Notes under the pieces: generated by a model
Database searches by the model: none
What the model was told of the DNA's origin: nothing
What the model saw: the letters and a program-made list of their open reading frames with translations, nothing else
DNA from: Verrucomicrobiaceae bacterium
GTDB taxonomy: Bacteria; Verrucomicrobiota; Verrucomicrobiia; Verrucomicrobiales; Verrucomicrobiaceae
Assembly: GCA_027490195.1 (NCBI GenBank)
Contig: JAIXYN010000053.1
Location: 124,001 to 188,000 of the forward strand
Length of the DNA stretch: 64,000 bases
Reading direction: 5' to 3'
Part shown: one piece after another, positions 60,014 through 64,000 of the stretch
Layout: each line of letters begins with the position of its first letter
Position numbering within the stretch: the stretch's first letter is position 1
Translations under genes and position numbers: made by a program

Positions 60014-60964
60014 ATGAGAGCCTCTCTCCATCTTCTTGCCCTCGGCCTGCTGCTCAGCAGCGCGCCAGCCGCAGATCCACCCCGCCAATGGACTTCCAGT
60101 GACGGCAAATCGAAGTTCATGGGAAACCTCGTCGAATTCTCCGACAAGGATGTCAAAATCCGCCGTAGCACCGACTTCAACCAGTACCGTCTTCCGCTGG
60201 ACAAGCTCTCCAAGGAAGATCAGGCCTACATCCGCAGCCTGCTGCGCGAAAAGCGCCGGGATGCAGGCCTGAAGGAAGGAGCCTACGCTGAAAAGATCAC
60301 CGGGCAGTTTGTTAAAGGCGTATCCAAGCAGGGCTTGAACTACCAAATCTGGGGCAGCCCCACACTGGATGGCACCAAGCGTTATCCCCTTGTCATCTGG
60401 CTGCATGGCTCAGGCCAGAGCGGTACCGACAACCAATCCCAGCTTGGTGGCGCTCCCAAAATCTGGACCAGCGAAGAGAACCTGTCCAAACAGCCCTGCT
60501 TTCTGCTGGCCCCACAATGCCCGTCCGCAGACATCGGCTGGAAGAACCAGGTGGCGGACAACCTCCTCGCGCTCATCGCCGATCTCACCGAGCATCTCCC
60601 CATCGACTCAGACCGCCTCTACCTCACCGGCTCCTCCATGGGTGGCTTTGGCACCTTCAGCATCGCCGCCAAGTATCCCCAGGTGTTTGCGGCCTGCGTC
60701 CCTCTCTGCGGTGGCGGCGATGTCAAAAACGCGGAGATTTTGAAGCCCATTCCGTTCTGGGTCTTCCATGGCGACCAAGACGACATGGTCCCCGTCGAGC
60801 GCTCACGCGCCATTGTGGAAGCCGTCAAACAGGTCGGTGGCGAACGGATGAAATACACCGAACTCGCCGGCGCAGGCCATGGCATCACAGGCATCGTTTA
60901 TCCGCGCACCGATCTGCACGAATGGCTGTTCCAGCAGAAAAAGTCCTCTACGCCAACGAACTGA
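60014..60964 (+). CDS. Exported alpha/beta-hydrolase (esterase) with N-terminal SHD1-like domain
   Basis: The ATG at 60014 gives a signal peptide (MRASLHLLALGLLLSSAPAA). Residues 25-75 (RQWTSSDGKSKFMGNLVEFS and LPLDKLSKEDQAYI) form an SHD1-like beta module common in Planctomycetes and Verrucomicrobia. The rest is a phospholipase/carboxylesterase-type hydrolase: VIWLHGSGQSG (oxyanion region), the nucleophile elbow GSSMGGFGTFS, an acid in FHGDQDDMVP, and His in GAGHGITG. It resembles the esterases in multidomain glycan-degrading proteins. The substrate is unknown. The Fur-family gene starts 24 bp downstream. Confidence 0.88.
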   Translation: MRASLHLLALGLLLSSAPAADPPRQWTSSDGKSKFMGNLVEFSDKDVKIRRSTDFNQYRLPLDKLSKEDQAYIRSLLREKRRDAGLKEGAYAEKITGQFVKGVSKQGLNYQIWGSPTLDGTKRYPLVIWLHGSGQSGTDNQSQLGGAPKIWTSEENLSKQPCFLLAPQCPSADIGWKNQVADNLLALIADLTEHLPIDSDRLYLTGSSMGGFGTFSIAAKYPQVFAACVPLCGGGDVKNAEILKPIPFWVFHGDQDDMVPVERSRAIVEAVKQVGGERMKYTELAGAGHGITGIVYPRTDLHEWLFQQKKSSTPTN

Positions 60965-60988
60965 AAATTGCGAAATCCGACACACCCA

Positions 60989-61474
60989 ATGCTTCACCAC
61001 CACCATTCCGCCACCTGCCAGCATCATGATGCGGATTCAGCACGCGAACTGGCGGCCGCGATGATGGAACGTGCGCGTGAAGCCGGGCTGCGGCGCACCA
61101 AGGCGCTGGAAAACGTCCTGTCCATCCTCGTCCACTCTCATCAGCCTCTCTCCCTCGCGGACATCGCAGAATCACCCGATCTCACCAGCGACGCAGACAA
61201 GGCCACGGTTTACCGTGTCCTGGTCAAGCTGGAGGAACTGGGCCTGATCCGTCGCCTAGGTCTGCATGACCGCAGTGCGTATTACACCCTACTGCAGCCT
61301 GGGCATCATGACGATTACCTCATCTGCACGCAGTGCGGCCGCATTCAACGGCTCGACATTGCCTGTCCGGTAGAAGCCCTAGAGAAGCAGATCGAGAAAC
61401 AATCAGGCTTCCAGAAGCTCTACCATGAGTTAGAGTTCTACGGCCTATGCCCGCAGTGCGCGGCAAAAAGCTGA
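60989..61474 (+). CDS. Fur-family transcriptional regulator (Zur/PerR-like)
   Basis: The ATG at 60989 (MLHHHHSATCQHHDADSA) is preferred to a TTG seven codons upstream. The 161-residue protein has an unusually His-rich N-terminus, a winged helix (LRRTKALENVLSILVHSHQP and ATVYRVLVKLEELGLIRRLG) and a metal domain with two C-x2-C pairs, ICTQCGRI and GLCPQCAAK, which form a structural zinc site. HHDDYLICTQCG provides regulatory metal ligands. Metal specificity (Fe, Zn or peroxide sensing) cannot be decided. No adjacent metal transporter points to its regulon. Confidence 0.88.
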   Translation: MLHHHHSATCQHHDADSARELAAAMMERAREAGLRRTKALENVLSILVHSHQPLSLADIAESPDLTSDADKATVYRVLVKLEELGLIRRLGLHDRSAYYTLLQPGHHDDYLICTQCGRIQRLDIACPVEALEKQIEKQSGFQKLYHELEFYGLCPQCAAKS

Positions 61475-61518
61475 GACCTCTCAACGCGGCTGCTTTATGC
61501 GGGGACCGGATCATAAAA

Positions 61519-61549
61519 AATCCCGCACCGGCATTGCCAGTGCGGGATT
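61519..61549. terminator. Bidirectional terminator between the Fur gene and the Thr-rich protein gene
   Basis: The perfect 10-bp stem AATCCCGCAC / GTGCGGGATT lies between two convergent genes. A run of A (T on the minus strand) precedes it, so it is strongest for the minus-strand gene. Confidence 0.75.
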
Positions 61550-61568
61550 GAAAGGAATCAAAAATTCA

Positions 61569-63086
61569 TCACGGCGGAGAGGTGACGGTCACCGTTGTCG
61601 TCCCGGCAGGAGGCGTGCCAGGAGTAACCGTGGAAGGGGCAGGCGTGTTACCAGCACCTAAATTTCCATCGCTAGTCGTTCCTGCTGCATTGGATGTGAC
61701 GGTGGCCTGTCCCGCTGGCGCGCCGTCAGCTGCGGCTCCTTTCGTTTCCACGGTGGTAGTGGTGGTTCCATCGGACGTTTTAGTTTCCGTAATAGTCGTC
61801 GAAGTACCATCCTGATTTGTTGTGGTGGACTTCGTCGTGGTGGTTCCTGCGGCGTCCGTTGATGTGGTCACATTGGTGGATCCCTGCTGGACCGTGGTGG
61901 TCGTGGTCTTACCGTCTGCTGAAACGAAAACAGTAGTAACGACAGATGTGTCGCTCTGAATCCCACCGCTCTGTGCAAGCACTTGCATCGGATTGTCGCC
62001 TTTGACCTCACTGCTTGCTGCACCAGCACCAGGAGCATTCCCAACTTCTACAGTCACCGTGGTTTTGGAGCCATCGGCATTCGTGATGGTGACCGTGTTG
62101 GACGTGTAAACAGTGCCATTTCCCTCGGCTCCTGCCGTGGCTTGGAAGTCAGGCGGGTTGAACTCAGGCTCCCAGCGCAGCGCCAAATAGCGAGTTTTGA
62201 CGGCCTTAGCAGGCTTGGCTTTCAGAGTTCCCATTCCCTGAGTGTCTTCAGCCACAGCCACCGGAGATTTGCTACCGAAATCGTTCGGATCAAAGGCCAT
62301 GCGGCCACGCCAGTCTTCTTTTTCAGGAAGATTGTCGAAAGCGAAAACCTCAAAGCGCACTGGGCGCGGTGAATGCACCGAGGTGAACTCGTTCAGAATG
62401 CGCAACTGACCGAAGTCATAAATGATGGTGCGGTACTTTTCATCAGATTCAGGGAAGGCAAACTTGTTGTAGGTGATGGCGGTGTCGAGACCATTGGCAG
62501 GTTTCGGCGCGGCATACACTACGCGTGCGCCACCTAAGCCATTGAGCATATCCATAGGCTTGCCTCCCTTGCCGTCAGCGGTCTGTTTGACGGCATACCC
62601 CTTGTCGGTTGCAGCACCAAAAAACTGAAGGGATCGAAGGATTCCGCCCTTCGAGAGGGCCAGCTCGAGTTTGACAAACTTGGCCTGCATCCCGGCAAAT
62701 TTAAACTCCACCGTGCGATCGGCTGCGGAAAAGACTTTCTCTTCAAGAACCGCCCAGCCATTTTTGTCAGCACTTGCCGAGAGCGTTGCGCGCCCTTCGA
62801 TGCCGTCATTCACAAACGAGGAGGATGAAATCAGCACCGGCTTGCCGAGGCTGATGAGAACAAAACCTTTACCGGCAGACACCGTGGAGGTCGAACTGAT
62901 GTCACTGGAAAGGAGTGAGTCAACCTGGCCAATTCCAGATGAGCTGTCGATTGTTGCAGTGCTCGCAGGTCCGCTGATGACGCTAACTGGCTTTTCCTTG
63001 ATTATGGGAATTCGCGACCACTTGGCATGGATGGAACCGGCAGTCAGCAGACTGCCGAGAATGACGATGGTAGGGGCGAGCTTCAT
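61569..63086 (-). CDS. Secreted protein with Thr-rich C-terminal tail
   Basis: The 505-residue protein has a signal peptide (MKLAPTIVILGSLLTAGSIHA). Residues 60-160 form a beta-rich domain, with FVLISLGKPVLISSSSFVND and RTVEFKFAGMQAKFVKLELA, that resembles a discoidin/F5-8C-like module. A second beta-rich region around residues 210-310 includes TIIYDFGQLRILNEFTSVHS and KTRYLALRWEPEF. Residues 340-505 are dominated by Thr, Ser and Gly in TTTTTV, GTSTTITE and similar runs and may be an extended, glycosylated stalk. No anchor is visible at the C-terminus. Function unknown. Confidence 0.75.
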   Translation of the reverse strand: MKLAPTIVILGSLLTAGSIHAKWSRIPIIKEKPVSVISGPASTATIDSSSGIGQVDSLLSSDISSTSTVSAGKGFVLISLGKPVLISSSSFVNDGIEGRATLSASADKNGWAVLEEKVFSAADRTVEFKFAGMQAKFVKLELALSKGGILRSLQFFGAATDKGYAVKQTADGKGGKPMDMLNGLGGARVVYAAPKPANGLDTAITYNKFAFPESDEKYRTIIYDFGQLRILNEFTSVHSPRPVRFEVFAFDNLPEKEDWRGRMAFDPNDFGSKSPVAVAEDTQGMGTLKAKPAKAVKTRYLALRWEPEFNPPDFQATAGAEGNGTVYTSNTVTITNADGSKTTVTVEVGNAPGAGAASSEVKGDNPMQVLAQSGGIQSDTSVVTTVFVSADGKTTTTTVQQGSTNVTTSTDAAGTTTTKSTTTNQDGTSTTITETKTSDGTTTTTVETKGAAADGAPAGQATVTSNAAGTTSDGNLGAGNTPAPSTVTPGTPPAGTTTVTVTSPP

Positions 63087-63239
63087 GATCAGTGGATGGA
63101 AAATTGAGCGTTGATTTCGGAGTTTGAAAGCCGGAAATGATCAGCGTTCGTTTAAAAATTGTTTAATCAACTGATAGTTACACCACAAAGGCCATGAGGT
63201 GTAAACATTTTTTCTGTGTCATGAGTGATGAAATAAGAC

Positions 63240-63267
63240 TTGATTAATTGTATATTCCATATATTCT
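63240..63267 (+). promoter_or_regulatory. Candidate promoter placed for a leaderless mRNA
   Basis: TTGATT (63240-63245) and TATTCT (63262-63267) are separated by 16 bp in a very AT-rich stretch. The -10 element ends only 6 bp before the ATG at 63274, so transcription would begin at or next to the start codon. No Shine-Dalgarno sequence is present (tataaaaATG). Confidence 0.45.
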
Positions 63268-63273
63268 ATAAAA

Positions 63274-63927
63274 ATGAAATGTCCGCGGTGCCAAGCTAGC
63301 GTCCTCTCAGAGCAGCCCACCTGTTCTGCCTGTGGATTTTCAGCGACACTGCTTCATAACTTCCTTGGAAATCAATGGGTTAGGTTGGAACGAATCACAG
63401 ATGCGGCCCACTGCCTGCGACTCGAAGACACCCGACGACTGGAGATCATTCTGGACGATTTTGAACGCAGTTTCCCACAAGCGTTTTTTGCCACATACCT
63501 AGGCACTCTGCCCAAAAATTTGAATGTCGCTGAGCTGGGCTTCTGGCTGCTCAATCAGGGAGCTTTCAACACCCACTCCGTCAGCCGTCGCAATGATTTT
63601 GGCATGGTGCTGGTCGTCGATCCCACCGAACAAACGGCCTGCATCACTCTGGGATATGCCATCGAAAGTTTTTTCAGCCCAAAAATCCTCACCCGCACGA
63701 TGCAGACAGTAGGCAGCCACCTGCGCAAAGGTGCTTTTGGCATGGCCATTGAAGCCTCCTGCCTTCGCGCTGGTGAAGTGTTGAGAAAACACGCCCGTCA
63801 CATGCAATGGGAGCCCGATGCTACGGTTATGGCAGACTCCGTTTCGGATATTGGACTGCAGCCTTTGCGGGGTGGGCATCGCTCATCATCACGGCCGCTG
63901 GCAGAGTTCCCCGCCCCCCGGACATGA
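63274..63927 (+). CDS. Zinc-ribbon plus TPM-domain protein
   Basis: The 217-residue protein begins directly with a zinc ribbon (MKCPRCQASVLSEQPTCSAC: two C-x2-C pairs). Residues 50-175 form a TPM (YgcG/Psb32-like) domain, with ILDDFERSFPQAFFATYLGT, FGMVLVVDPTEQTACITLGY and the helix LRKGAFGMAIEASCLRAGEV. A Ser/Arg/Pro-rich tail follows. TPM domains are usually secreted behind a signal peptide and often have an anchor; here there is neither, so this copy appears cytoplasmic. The start codon of the next gene overlaps its stop (ATGA), showing coupling. Confidence 0.75.
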   Translation: MKCPRCQASVLSEQPTCSACGFSATLLHNFLGNQWVRLERITDAAHCLRLEDTRRLEIILDDFERSFPQAFFATYLGTLPKNLNVAELGFWLLNQGAFNTHSVSRRNDFGMVLVVDPTEQTACITLGYAIESFFSPKILTRTMQTVGSHLRKGAFGMAIEASCLRAGEVLRKHARHMQWEPDATVMADSVSDIGLQPLRGGHRSSSRPLAEFPAPRT

Positions 63928-64000
63928 TCAAACCATCCTCAGACTCCATGGTGCCGGCACTTCATCGCGCCAAATTTCTCCCCTTGGTGCTGCTGTGCTG
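63924..64000 (+). CDS. Start of an exported protein (3' truncated)
   Basis: An ATG overlapping the TPM gene stop by four bases opens a frame that runs off the window: MIKPSSDSMVPALHRAKFLP followed by LVLLC, which looks like the beginning of a signal peptide or membrane anchor. A second in-frame ATG lies eight codons in. In TPM gene pairs the partner is often another membrane or TPM protein; that is inference. Confidence 0.5.
   Translation, partial: MIKPSSDSMVPALHRAKFLPLVLLC

Overview
The window looks like a chromosomal segment of a Verrucomicrobiota bacterium, probably close to Prosthecobacter or Verrucomicrobium. The reasons are an exported DUF1800/DUF1501 gene pair, a DUF1549/DUF1553 planctomycete-type cytochrome protein, a PEP-CTERM protein, GEVED-domain surface repeats, an ECF sigma factor with a membrane C-terminus, weak Shine-Dalgarno signals and high-GC codon use. 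This placement is inferred from gene content; no marker gene was compared. I saw no rRNA, tRNA, CRISPR array, integrase or transposase.

Layout. 1-3.3 kb: end of a DUF1800 gene, a Tat-exported DUF1501 protein and a membrane protein with a pseudopilin-like tail, closely spaced. 3.3-7.4 kb: a heavy-metal-binding secreted protein, a SUI1-type factor and a nucleoid-associated protein on the minus strand, an RlmM-like rRNA methyltransferase on the plus strand, and a small minus-strand protein. 7.6-31.2 kb: a PEP-CTERM protein and, 9 bp later, a 22.7-kb gene for a 7555-residue secreted repeat protein (20 GEVED units, about 27 putative Ig units, 4 SdrD-B-like units). 31.2-34.5 kb: two 156-bp inverted copies of a noncoding element flank a DUF883-like gene and a gene broken by one in-frame TAG; then comes an SPFH protein with a helix-turn-helix tail.

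34.7-45.2 kb: a phosphohexomutase, a secreted Gln/Tyr/Pro-rich protein, rpoN (sigma-54) with a sigma-54-like promoter in front, a membrane-fused ECF sigma factor, an M20 peptidase and a DUF1549/DUF1553 protein. 45.6-55.3 kb: an 808-residue protein I do not recognise, a chromate transporter, and a complete RND efflux set (pump, adaptor, TolC). The pump gene carries in-frame palindromic DNA, and the TolC gene has an extra membrane segment at its N-terminus. 55.4-64 kb: small uncharacterised genes (one probably frameshifted), an O-methyltransferase, a cytochrome-like lipoprotein, an ABM-fold protein, a leucine-rich-repeat protein, an exported esterase, a Fur/Zur regulator, a Thr-rich secreted protein, and a zinc-ribbon/TPM protein overlapping the start of another exported protein.

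Functional groups. The RND set is the clearest working unit. The PEP-CTERM/giant-protein pair is probably a cell-surface or matrix locus. Several small palindromic or repetitive elements sit between and inside genes, and with the giant protein they are the most unusual content. All positions and identities come from reading the sequence; no database search was possible.
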